A stretch of 6,025 bases of DNA, taken from contig JAIRTV010000371.1 in NCBI GenBank assembly GCA_031254675.1, forward strand, positions 1 through 6,025, in the 5' to 3' direction. Source of the stretch: Planctomycetaceae bacterium. Lineage in GTDB: Bacteria > Planctomycetota > Planctomycetia > Pirellulales > Thermoguttaceae. Shown here one piece after another: positions 1-5,789 of the stretch. The notes under the pieces were generated by a model that saw only the letters and a list, made by a program, of their open reading frames with translations, searched no databases and had not been told where the DNA came from. The number at the start of each line of letters is the position of its first letter. Within the stretch, counting starts at the first letter, position 1. Made by a program: the position numbers and the translations under genes.

Positions 1-1
1 T

Positions 2-412
2 GCGGGTTTGTCAGGTTATTACCGCCAACCAACAGGAACTACTTTTGCTGATATTACAGATGGTACATCTAATACGTATTTACTCGGTGAAATCTCATGG
101 TCAAAAATGGGAGAAACTACTCAACATAATACCAAGTCCTACTTGCAAAGTTACAACGAATCTAATAATGTCTTTATCTTGCCAGCTCGTTCTGTAGTTC
201 GTACTAAACCGATCAACTATTCAAAAAAACGAGTTCAACAAGATCTTTCGTCAGATGGTATTTACAACGAATTGAATTGGGGCAGTAATCATCCCGGCGG
301 TGTTCATTATGCACAAGGCGATGCTTCTGTCCGATTTGTTTCGGAAACAATTAATGTTGATATCTGGCTTGCCACTTCCAGTATGAATGGTAGCGAAAAT
401 ATCACGCCTTAA
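2..412 (+). CDS. DUF1559 domain protein, C-terminal part (gene cut by left edge)
   Basis: The reading frame is open from the window edge to TAA at 410-412, so about 136 C-terminal residues are present and the start lies outside. The segment FADITDGTSNTYLLGE near the left end is the characteristic core of DUF1559 (SBP_bac_10-like) proteins. The tail NHPGGVHYAQGDASVRFV is the prepilin-associated H-X9-DG motif. Here the final glycine is replaced, giving H-X9-DA. Members of this family start with a type IV prepilin-like N-terminal methylation motif and are greatly expanded in Planctomycetota. They are thought to be pseudopilin-like or surface proteins, but no precise function is established. The frame ends 4 residues after the sequence ENITP begins, which is a normal short tail, so this is a natural C terminus and not a truncation. 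It is followed by a terminator hairpin and then a small lipoprotein gene, a common pairing for this family. Confidence 0.9.
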   Translation, partial: AGLSGYYRQPTGTTFADITDGTSNTYLLGEISWSKMGETTQHNTKSYLQSYNESNNVFILPARSVVRTKPINYSKKRVQQDLSSDGIYNELNWGSNHPGGVHYAQGDASVRFVSETINVDIWLATSSMNGSENITP

Positions 413-440
413 TATTCCACTGAAAAAATGAGCATTAAAT

Positions 441-483
441 GTGTAACCGTCCCGTGCCGCGATTCAAGGGCGGTACACTTTTT
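441..483 (+). terminator. Hairpin terminator after the first DUF1559 gene
   Basis: GTGCCGC (454-460) pairs with GCGGTAC (470-476), with one G-U pair, around a 9-base loop. The sequence then runs ACTTTTT to 483. A competing, longer imperfect stem is also possible between 441-453 (GTGTAACCGTCCC) and 468-478 (GGGCGGTACAC), with two bulges. The hairpin lies about 30 bases after the stop codon at 412. This fits an intrinsic terminator separating the DUF1559 gene from the lipoprotein gene. Confidence 0.6.
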
Positions 484-579
484 ACGTCATGTTTTATGCA
501 ACAATATTCTGTTAATTGGTTTGCGTTGCGGTAAAATATATTTACATTTTCTCTCTCTTTTAATACAATTACAAATTTT

Positions 580-990
580 ATGAATAAAACAACAATTATT
601 GGAATTTATTTTCTATTGAGTATTCTTCTGATTGGTTGCAAACCACAAGACGGTGTTACACGTTTTGACCTGTCCGGTTCTGTAACCTATAACGGCAAAC
701 CGATTCCAAGCGGAACAATCATGTTTTTACCAGATGTAACACAAAATAACATGGGTTCACCTGGATTTGCTGTTATTGAAAATGGTCAATACAATACCAA
801 CAAAAAAGGAAACAGTCCTGTCGGCGGACCACATGAAATTGTCATTGATGGACGCGATGGTGTTGCTTATATTGATTCGCTTGGAGCAAAAGAACCTCAA
901 GGAAAAAAACTTTTTGAACCGTATTCACTTCGTATGGATTTACCCAAAAAATCGCGGGAAACCATTGATTTCGATGTTCCAACTCAATAA
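580..990 (+). CDS. Small lipoprotein with carboxypeptidase-regulatory-like (transthyretin-like) fold
   Basis: The product has 136 residues. A lysine-containing N terminus and a hydrophobic stretch (about residues 5-19) lead into the lipobox LLIGC, so Cys20 should become the lipidated N terminus. The mature part opens with LSGSVTYNGKPIPSGTIMF (about 31-49). This is typical of the small beta-sandwich lipoproteins found beside DUF1559 genes in Planctomycetota. GQYNT (69-73) and SPVGGPHEIVIDG (79-91) are the other conserved family blocks. The likely location is membrane-anchored on the periplasmic or outer side; the ligand or partner is unknown. There is no clear Shine-Dalgarno before ATG 580, only an A/T-rich stretch, but no other in-frame start would keep the signal peptide intact. 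The terminator upstream suggests a separate transcript, with a possible weak -10 (TAAAAT, 532-537). The family call is firm; the function is not. Confidence 0.88.
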   Translation: MNKTTIIGIYFLLSILLIGCKPQDGVTRFDLSGSVTYNGKPIPSGTIMFLPDVTQNNMGSPGFAVIENGQYNTNKKGNSPVGGPHEIVIDGRDGVAYIDSLGAKEPQGKKLFEPYSLRMDLPKKSRETIDFDVPTQ

Positions 991-1058
991 GAAAATCGTC
1001 TGAAAGTGTTCAAAAAATATTCATCCAGAAAAAATTTTTGTTAATTTCTCACACTTAC

Positions 1059-1087
1059 TTGACATCACTCAAAACGTTTGTTATAAA
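1059..1087 (+). promoter_or_regulatory. Sigma70-type promoter of the beta-helix gene
   Basis: A perfect -35 TTGACA (1059-1064) and a five-of-six -10 TATAAA (1082-1087) are separated by exactly 17 bases. The expected transcription start is near 1094, giving a leader of about 50 bases before ATG 1146. It is the best consensus promoter in the window and suggests the beta-helix gene is transcribed independently of the lipoprotein gene. Confidence 0.7.
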
Positions 1088-1145
1088 AATGATTTTGAAA
1101 CGAGTATTTTTATTAAAATTTTAACTCTTAACCAATCTTAAAATT

Positions 1146-3866
1146 ATGTTACGAATTATTGCTTTTTTTGTATTGCTCTGCTTTGTAAACAATGTTTCAG
1201 CAGAACCGTTGAAAATTTACGTTGCGCCAAACGGCAATGACGAAGCCGCCGGAACGATTGACGCTCCATTTGCAACATTAGAACGTGCCAAAAATGAAAT
1301 CCGAAAACTGAAAGAATCTCAAAAATTGACGGAACCGGTTGAAGTGTTGATTCGAGGTGGGTCGCATTTTTTGCCAAACGGAATCAAGTTCACCGCCGAA
1401 GATTCCGGCACAGAAACTGTTCCAATAACTTATCGTGCGTTTCCGAACGAAAAACCAATTCTCATTGGCGGTAAAGGAATCAAAAATTTCGTACCGCATC
1501 AAGAAAAAATTGTCAAAGCCGATATGAATGCAGCCGGTGTCGGCAACATTTATTTCCGTCAACTCATTTTCAACGGTCAACGTCAACATCTGGCTCGTTA
1601 TCCGAATTTCGATTACGATAATCCTTACAGTGGTGGTTGGGCTTACGCTGCCGGCAAACGGATTCCAATGTATCAAAATATTGAAAACGAAACAAAAAAC
1701 GAATTTGATCTTGAGGAAAAAGATTACCGGAATTGGAAAAAAGCGGACGAAATGGAAGTGATGGTTTTTGCACGATATAATTGGTGGAACAATATTTGCC
1801 GTGTCAAATCAATTGATCCGGCAACACGTCATGTTGTACTTGGACAAAATGCTTCTTATCCGATTCGTCCCGGCGACCGGTTTTATTTTCGCAACGTTTT
1901 TGAAGAACTTGACGCTCCGAGCGAATGGTATCTTGATAAGGAAACGAACATATTATATTTCTATCCGCCGGATTCATTGGAAGGTAAGGAAGTTTTTGTT
2001 CCGACAACGCGAACAATCTTGAAACTCGAACAAGGCACAACCGATTTGATTTTTTTCGGGTTGACGTTTGAATGTTGTGAAGGCGATGCGATTCAGATTC
2101 TTGATTCGTCACGTTGTCGGATTGAGGCTTGTACGATTCGTCATGTTGGCGATTATCGTGGTTGTGGAGTTGGTATTTTTGGCGGTTACAATAATATGGT
2201 GTATGGTTGCGATATTCATCATACCGGTTCCAATGGTATTTCGTTGTCCGGCGGTGACCGGAAAACATTAAAACCGGCGAATCATGTTGCAGAAAATAAT
2301 TACATTCATCATGTTGGGGTTTATTACGCACAGGGAGTTGGTGTTTCTGTTGGTGGTGTTGGTCAGCGTGTGGCTCACAATTTAATTCACGACGGTCCCA
2401 GAATGGCAATACAGTTTGGTGGAAACGATCATGTTTTCGAGTATAATCATATTCGTCACACGAATCTTGAAACATCGGATACGGGAGCGTTTTATACTGG
2501 TGGACGCGATTGGATTACGTCACGTGGTTCCGTTATTCGTTATAATTTTATGCACGATATTTTGGGATTCGGTAAAGATCACACGGAAAAATGGATGTCA
2601 CCGTATTATGCTTGGGGTGTTTATCTGGACGATAATGCCGGTGGTGTTGATGTGATTGGTAATATTGTGTTACGTTGTCCGCGTGCGGGAGTTCATCTTC
2701 ACAACGGACGCGATAACCGAATCGAAAATAATATTTTTGCCGATTGCGATTTGCAACAGATGGAATGTAACGGTTGGACAGAATCGAGTCGGTCATGGAC
2801 GGATCATTTTCCAACAATGGTCAAAGGTTACGAATCAATTGCCGAGGAGCCGGCTTGGCAAAATAAACGCAACATAAAACTTCATCCCAAAGATGCGATT
2901 TTGCCGAACAAAATGATTATGTCCGGTAATGAATTTGTACGAAATATTATATTTTATCAAAATCCGTCAGCAAAATATGTTCGTTTTAGTACGTTTTCTT
3001 ACGAACACAATACCGTGGATCACAATTTAATCTGGAACGGCGGAAATCCAATTTTGACCAATGTTAAAGTTGCGGGCAAAATTATTGGTGAAAATATTGC
3101 GCCGAATTTCGGTTTCGAAAATGGAGAACTCGGTAAAATGCCAACCGGTTGGGGCTGGCAAATCAATCCCACCGGCAAATCAGTTATTGTTACCGACGAA
3201 ACACAACACGCCGAAGGAAAACAATCTCTGCGAATTGATGCTAATTTTCTTGAAGATAAATCACGTGACAATTATCCATTGACCTGTTCTCAACAAATTC
3301 CGTTACAACTCGGTAAAACGTATCGTTTAGCCGGAAAATTCAAGGCAACGCAAACAGATTCGTCGATCAATTTTCATGTTCATTATTGGGAGTCCAACAA
3401 GGGATTTTGGAGTCATCGAGCGAGTGATGCCAAAATTGGTACGGAATGGATGGAGTTGGAACGGGTTTTCACAACACCTAAACCAGGTGATTCGGATTAT
3501 GTGGACGGCATGAAAACATTCCGAATCACGATTGGTTACAAGGGTAAAACCGGTTCTGTGTTTGCCGACGAGATTTCGTTGTGTGAAGTCGAGATGCTGA
3601 ACGAATGGGAATCTTGGCAACAAAAAGGAATGGATCTTCATTCGGTTATTGCCGATCCGTTGTTCGAAAACGAAAACGATATGATTTCGAACAAAAAATA
3701 TTCTGATGTTAAAGGATTCCTGTTACGCAGTGATTCTCCGGCGTTAAAACTTGGCTTCAAACAAATTCCGGTAGAAAAAATCGGTGTTTATTCTGATCCG
3801 CGTCGGGCATCGTGGCCTATTATTGAAGCCGAAGGCGTCCGTGAAAAACCGATCATGTTCCATTGA
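1146..3866 (+). CDS. Secreted right-handed parallel beta-helix protein with an embedded CBM-like domain
   Basis: The product has 906 residues and a Sec signal peptide, hydrophobic 3-14 with probable cleavage after VSA (residue 19). It then has the classic opening of this family, IYVAPNGNDEAAGTIDAPFATLERA (about 24-48). The core (about 303-535) shows successive beta-helix turns marked by CTIRHVG (329), CDIHHTG, NYIHHVG, NLIHDGP, NHIRHTN, NFMHDIL, NIVLRCP and NIFADCD (529). Residues 650-815 look like a jelly-roll carbohydrate-binding module of the CBM4/9 kind: PNFGFENG, GWGWQINP, then GKTYRLAGKFKA and a final FADEISL. After that the normal family C terminus resumes (DPLF at 837, LLRSDSPALKLGF, GVYSDP). 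Such proteins are polysaccharide lyases, GH141-like glycoside hydrolases or epimerases; I cannot assign a catalytic residue or substrate. It acts outside the cytoplasm and is followed by a sulfatase, which hints at a sulfated glycan. ATG 1146 has no Shine-Dalgarno but is the only start that retains the signal peptide. Confidence 0.9.
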   Translation: MLRIIAFFVLLCFVNNVSAEPLKIYVAPNGNDEAAGTIDAPFATLERAKNEIRKLKESQKLTEPVEVLIRGGSHFLPNGIKFTAEDSGTETVPITYRAFPNEKPILIGGKGIKNFVPHQEKIVKADMNAAGVGNIYFRQLIFNGQRQHLARYPNFDYDNPYSGGWAYAAGKRIPMYQNIENETKNEFDLEEKDYRNWKKADEMEVMVFARYNWWNNICRVKSIDPATRHVVLGQNASYPIRPGDRFYFRNVFEELDAPSEWYLDKETNILYFYPPDSLEGKEVFVPTTRTILKLEQGTTDLIFFGLTFECCEGDAIQILDSSRCRIEACTIRHVGDYRGCGVGIFGGYNNMVYGCDIHHTGSNGISLSGGDRKTLKPANHVAENNYIHHVGVYYAQGVGVSVGGVGQRVAHNLIHDGPRMAIQFGGNDHVFEYNHIRHTNLETSDTGAFYTGGRDWITSRGSVIRYNFMHDILGFGKDHTEKWMSPYYAWGVYLDDNAGGVDVIGNIVLRCPRAGVHLHNGRDNRIENNIFADCDLQQMECNGWTESSRSWTDHFPTMVKGYESIAEEPAWQNKRNIKLHPKDAILPNKMIMSGNEFVRNIIFYQNPSAKYVRFSTFSYEHNTVDHNLIWNGGNPILTNVKVAGKIIGENIAPNFGFENGELGKMPTGWGWQINPTGKSVIVTDETQHAEGKQSLRIDANFLEDKSRDNYPLTCSQQIPLQLGKTYRLAGKFKATQTDSSINFHVHYWESNKGFWSHRASDAKIGTEWMELERVFTTPKPGDSDYVDGMKTFRITIGYKGKTGSVFADEISLCEVEMLNEWESWQQKGMDLHSVIADPLFENENDMISNKKYSDVKGFLLRSDSPALKLGFKQIPVEKIGVYSDPRRASWPIIEAEGVREKPIMFH

Positions 3867-3905
3867 ATTATTACGCAAAAATTTTTTAAAAGTCAAAAGT
3901 TCCGC

Positions 3906-4055
3906 TTGATCTTTTTTTCCGTTTCACATAAACCATGAAACTTAACCAATTGCGATACATATTTTGCCGTGTTGTTTTTCGGCAGATGTTTCGCAATTGT
4001 TTTGCTAAAGCCTTGTAAAGTAATTTTTGTAAAATAAAGAGAATGACGATGGAAA
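3906..4055 (+). repeat. Promoter/leader cassette, copy 1
   Basis: This stretch matches 5660-5797 in order and spacing. It begins with TTGATC (3906) and TAAACC (3929), 17 bases apart, equivalent to TTGACA and TAAACT in copy 2. In both copies the distance from the -35 to the ATTGCGA of the hairpin is exactly 43 bases. It continues with a nested hairpin (3947-3999), CCTTGTAAA, an extra 14 or so bases that look like a small internal duplication (TGTAAAGTAA / TGTAAAATAA), the Shine-Dalgarno AAAGAG (4036-4041) and ATG (4049). Promoter elements are weaker than in copy 2, so this may be a decayed copy or one redirected to serve the sulfatase. Confidence 0.75.
3947..3999 (+). promoter_or_regulatory. 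Nested hairpin in leader, copy 1
   Basis: CAATTGCGATACAT (3947-3960) pairs with ATGTTTCGCAATTG (3986-3999) at 13 of 14 positions. Inside it TGCCG (3965-3969) pairs perfectly with CGGCA (3980-3984) around a 10-base T-rich loop. The same two-storey structure is present in copy 2. It would lie at or very near the 5' end of the transcript, as expected of an RNA-stabilising or regulatory leader. No known riboswitch class is recognised. Confidence 0.6.
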
Positions 4056-4129
4056 AGACGCCATATTCGGACAACTCTCATCCGTGCTATCACGAATTAA
4101 CAATACAAAAAACTAGAGAAAAAGTCTAA
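4049..4129 (+). CDS. 26-residue ORF downstream of cassette copy 1 (leader peptide or gene remnant)
   Basis: ATG 4049 is preceded by AAAGAG at a spacing of 7 bases, identical in geometry to the AAGGAG-ATG of the gene at 5790. The peptide begins MEKTPYSDNSH and ends TREKV; it has no hydrophobic segment and no resemblance to the product of the 5790 gene beyond the start. The TAA stop (4127-4129) overlaps the first bases of a perfect hairpin. It could be a leader peptide in front of the sulfatase, or what remains after a DUF1559-type gene following the cassette was lost. Its translation is inferred only from the ribosome-binding site. Confidence 0.35.
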   Translation: MEKTPYSDNSHPCYHELTIQKTREKV

Positions 4130-4157
4130 CGAAGTTTTCCAAACGAAAACTTCGTTT
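4128..4157 (+). terminator. Perfect 12-bp hairpin before the sulfatase gene
   Basis: AACGAAGTTTTC (4128-4139) and GAAAACTTCGTT (4145-4156) are exact inverse complements around a 5-base loop, followed by the T-rich TTATTCTTC. It could be an intrinsic terminator of the small transcript from cassette copy 1, or an attenuator controlling read-through into the sulfatase. On the minus strand the sequence after the stem is also T-rich, so it could work in both directions. Confidence 0.5.
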
Positions 4158-4174
4158 ATTCTTCAAAGAATCCG

Positions 4175-5560
4175 ATGCGTAACATTTTTATTTCGATTGT
4201 TCTTTTATCGTGCTTTTTTTACGGTTTTTCTCTTTGGGGAAATGAGACGCCGCCGAATTTTCTGGTTGTTCTTGTTGACGATCTCGGTTATGGTGATCTT
4301 TCCTGTTACGGCAGCCCGAACCTGAAAACGCCGAACATCGACGCCTTAGCTGCGGAAGGCATGCGGTTCACTCGTTTCCGAGCCAACTGCTGTGTTTGTT
4401 CGCCGTCTCGGGCTTCGTTGCTGAGCGGCATGTATCCTGATCGTACCGGTGTGCCAGGCGTCATTCGAACCCACGCCGACAATTCCTGGGGTTATCTTGC
4501 GCCAAACCTAACTCTGCTTCCGGCGGCACTGAAACAATTCGGTTACGACAGTGCAATCATTGGCAAATGGCATCTCGGATTGGAAACTCCGAATACGCCG
4601 AACCTTCGCGGCTTCGATTTTTTTCACGGTTTTCTCGGCGACATGATGGACGATTATTACCATCACCGTCGGCACGACGTCAACTACATGCGTCACAACG
4701 AGGAAACGATTGATCCGAAAGGACACGCTACTGACCTGTTTACCGATTGGGCTTGCCAATACATTCGGAAACGAAGCGACGAAAAAAAACCTTTCTTCCT
4801 TTATCTTGCCTACAACGCCCCACACACGCCGATTCAACCGCCGCCGGAATTTTTGGAACGTGTTCAAAAGAGGGAACCCGATCTTGATCCGAAGCGAGCG
4901 AAACTCGTTGCACTGATAGAACATCTTGACAACGGTGTTGGCAATGTCTTGAAAACGCTGGAGGAAACCGGACTTTCGAAAAATACCGTTGTCATTTTTA
5001 CCAGCGATAACGGCGGTCAGTTGGATGTTGGCGCGTTCAACGGACAACACCGAGGCGGCAAAACGCAGATGTACGAAGGCGGTTTGAAGATTCCGTTTCT
5101 TGTTCGCTGGTCGAACCGAATCAAAGCCGGTTCCACGACGGAAACTCAAGGCGTTTTGATGGATGTTTTCCCGACGTTGCTCGAATTGGCTGGGGCTCGA
5201 ATCAACACCAAAGGTCAAGCCGACTGCTTTACACAGCGAATCGACGGATTGAGTTTGTGCGGAGTGATGCTTGGAGAAAAGGAATCGTTGCCGGAGCGAA
5301 CCTTGTATTTCGTCCGTCGCGAAGGGGGACTCCCGTTCGGTGGGAAAACAAGTAACGCATTCATTCGGGGCAATTGGAAACTTGTACAAACGACGCCGTT
5401 TTCGCCGTTGGAATTGTTCAATCTTGCCGACGATCCTATGGAAACGCAAGACCTGAAAACAAAAGCGCCGCAGGAATTTCGGCGATCAATTCAAGGCATG
5501 ATGCTCAACATTCAAGAAGGCGGTCGCGTGCCGTGGCAAGCGTCAACAAACAAACCCTAA
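4175..5560 (+). CDS. Secreted formylglycine-dependent sulfatase (family S1)
   Basis: The product has 461 residues, a usual length for this family. A hydrophobic signal peptide covers about residues 3-21. The mature protein starts PPNFLVVLVDDLGYGDLSCYG, where Asp35 and Asp36 are the expected metal ligands. The sulfatase signature C-S-P-S-R-A-S-L-L-S-G lies at 75-85, and Cys75 is the residue oxidised to formylglycine by a separate maturase. GKWHLG (130-135, Lys131 and His133), APHTP (His217), FTSDNGG (Asp278 and Asn279) and HRGGK (Lys296) complete the active site. ELFNLADDPMETQDL near the C terminus is typical. It should remove sulfate esters from an exported-side substrate, probably a polysaccharide, but the specificity cannot be read from the sequence. 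ATG 4175 has no good Shine-Dalgarno; it is chosen because it gives a complete signal peptide. Base composition is visibly richer in G+C than in the beta-helix gene. It may be co-expressed with the upstream beta-helix gene, though a hairpin lies between them. Confidence 0.95.
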   Translation: MRNIFISIVLLSCFFYGFSLWGNETPPNFLVVLVDDLGYGDLSCYGSPNLKTPNIDALAAEGMRFTRFRANCCVCSPSRASLLSGMYPDRTGVPGVIRTHADNSWGYLAPNLTLLPAALKQFGYDSAIIGKWHLGLETPNTPNLRGFDFFHGFLGDMMDDYYHHRRHDVNYMRHNEETIDPKGHATDLFTDWACQYIRKRSDEKKPFFLYLAYNAPHTPIQPPPEFLERVQKREPDLDPKRAKLVALIEHLDNGVGNVLKTLEETGLSKNTVVIFTSDNGGQLDVGAFNGQHRGGKTQMYEGGLKIPFLVRWSNRIKAGSTTETQGVLMDVFPTLLELAGARINTKGQADCFTQRIDGLSLCGVMLGEKESLPERTLYFVRREGGLPFGGKTSNAFIRGNWKLVQTTPFSPLELFNLADDPMETQDLKTKAPQEFRRSIQGMMLNIQEGGRVPWQASTNKP

Positions 5561-5585
5561 GAAACAAATGACACAATATCATATT

Positions 5586-5603
5586 AAAAAATTACAATTT
5601 TTT
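5586..5603 (+). terminator. A/T-only hairpin after the sulfatase gene
   Basis: AAAAAAT (5586-5592) pairs with ATTTTTT (5597-5603) around TACA, 26 bases after the sulfatase stop. A stem made only of A-T pairs is weak, but its place between the stop codon and the next promoter fits a terminator that could act in either direction. Confidence 0.3.
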
Positions 5604-5659
5604 CCAAAAGATGTTTAGGAATTTTTTCTGATTATTTTTGAAAATTAAAAAAAATTCTA

Positions 5660-5688
5660 TTGACATTCGGCAATATTTTGCGTAAACT
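5660..5688 (+). promoter_or_regulatory. Promoter of cassette copy 2
   Basis: A perfect -35 TTGACA (5660-5665) is followed after exactly 17 bases by TAAACT (5683-5688), four of six against TATAAT. The predicted start near 5695 places the leader hairpin (5703-5752) almost at the transcript's 5' end. Copy 1 keeps the same elements at the same spacing in weaker form. Confidence 0.6.
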
Positions 5689-5702
5689 CTGAAATTAATG
5701 CG

Positions 5703-5752
5703 ATTGCGATACATATTTTTGCCGTGTTGTTTTGCGGCGAATGTTTCGCAAT
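5703..5752 (+). promoter_or_regulatory. Nested hairpin in leader, copy 2
   Basis: ATTGCGATACAT (5703-5714) pairs with ATGTTTCGCAAT (5741-5752) at 11 of 12 positions. Inside it TGCCG (5720-5724) pairs with CGGCG (5735-5739), the last pair being U-G where copy 1 has U-A. The outer stem, inner stem and loop order are the same as in copy 1. Being so near the predicted 5' end, it may protect the message or respond to a protein or small RNA. No known RNA family is recognised. Confidence 0.6.
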
Positions 5753-5776
5753 TATCTTGATAAAACCTTGTAAAAT

Positions 5777-5782
5777 AAGGAG
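5777..5782 (+). promoter_or_regulatory. Shine-Dalgarno AAGGAG that fixes the start at 5790
   Basis: AAGGAG stands 7 bases before ATG 5790. It is the only strong ribosome-binding site in the window; the lipoprotein, beta-helix and sulfatase genes have none. It argues that translation starts at 5790 and therefore in the frame that is out of phase with the prepilin motif downstream of the G run. Confidence 0.7.
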
Positions 5783-5789
5783 AATAACG

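Larger units (their letters stand above)
3867..4174 (+). other. 308-base intergenic region: cassette copy 1, small ORF and hairpin
   Basis: No long gene is supported here. Reading left to right, there is an A/T-rich stretch, then a weak possible terminator for the beta-helix gene (TCAA 3893-3896 pairing with TTGA 3906-3909, followed by T7 at 3912-3918). Next comes copy 1 of the promoter/leader cassette (3906-4055), a 26-codon ORF (4049-4129) and a perfect 12-bp hairpin (4128-4156). About 18 bases separate the hairpin from the sulfatase start. The parts are described in their own entries. Confidence 0.6.

Noticed and set aside
767..1003. A 78-residue + strand frame overlapping the lipoprotein gene
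   Set aside because: It overlaps a recognisable lipoprotein in another frame and shows no motif or ribosome-binding site.
1031..1042. AAAAAATTTTT palindrome as a terminator of the lipoprotein gene
   Set aside because: The stem is only A-T pairs with no real loop, and it sits in a generally A/T-rich region; there is too little to support a call.
1804..2475. A 223-residue open frame on the minus strand
   Set aside because: It is antisense to the beta-helix core and its product is unusually rich in His, Asn, Gln and Arg, which mirrors the codons of the real gene.
3888..3911. Similarity of AAAAGTCAAA...CTTGAT here to 5841-5863
   Set aside because: It is short, A/T-rich and on the opposite side of the cassette in the two places, so it is not collinear with the repeat. 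Chance is the simpler explanation.
3921..3941. GTTTCA...TGAAAC inverted repeat (6 bp) as a terminator
   Set aside because: The T run lies before the stem, not after it, on the + strand, and there is no T run after it on the minus strand either. It overlaps the -10 region of cassette copy 1.
3886..4093. Two minus-strand frames of 62 and 66 residues in the gap before the sulfatase
   Set aside because: They run across the hairpin and promoter elements of cassette copy 1, have no ribosome-binding site and no recognisable motif.
4508..5449. A 313-residue open frame on the minus strand
   Set aside because: It lies fully inside the sulfatase gene, whose motifs are unmistakable. The antisense product is basic and low in recognisable motifs, and has no ribosome-binding site, as expected for a shadow frame.
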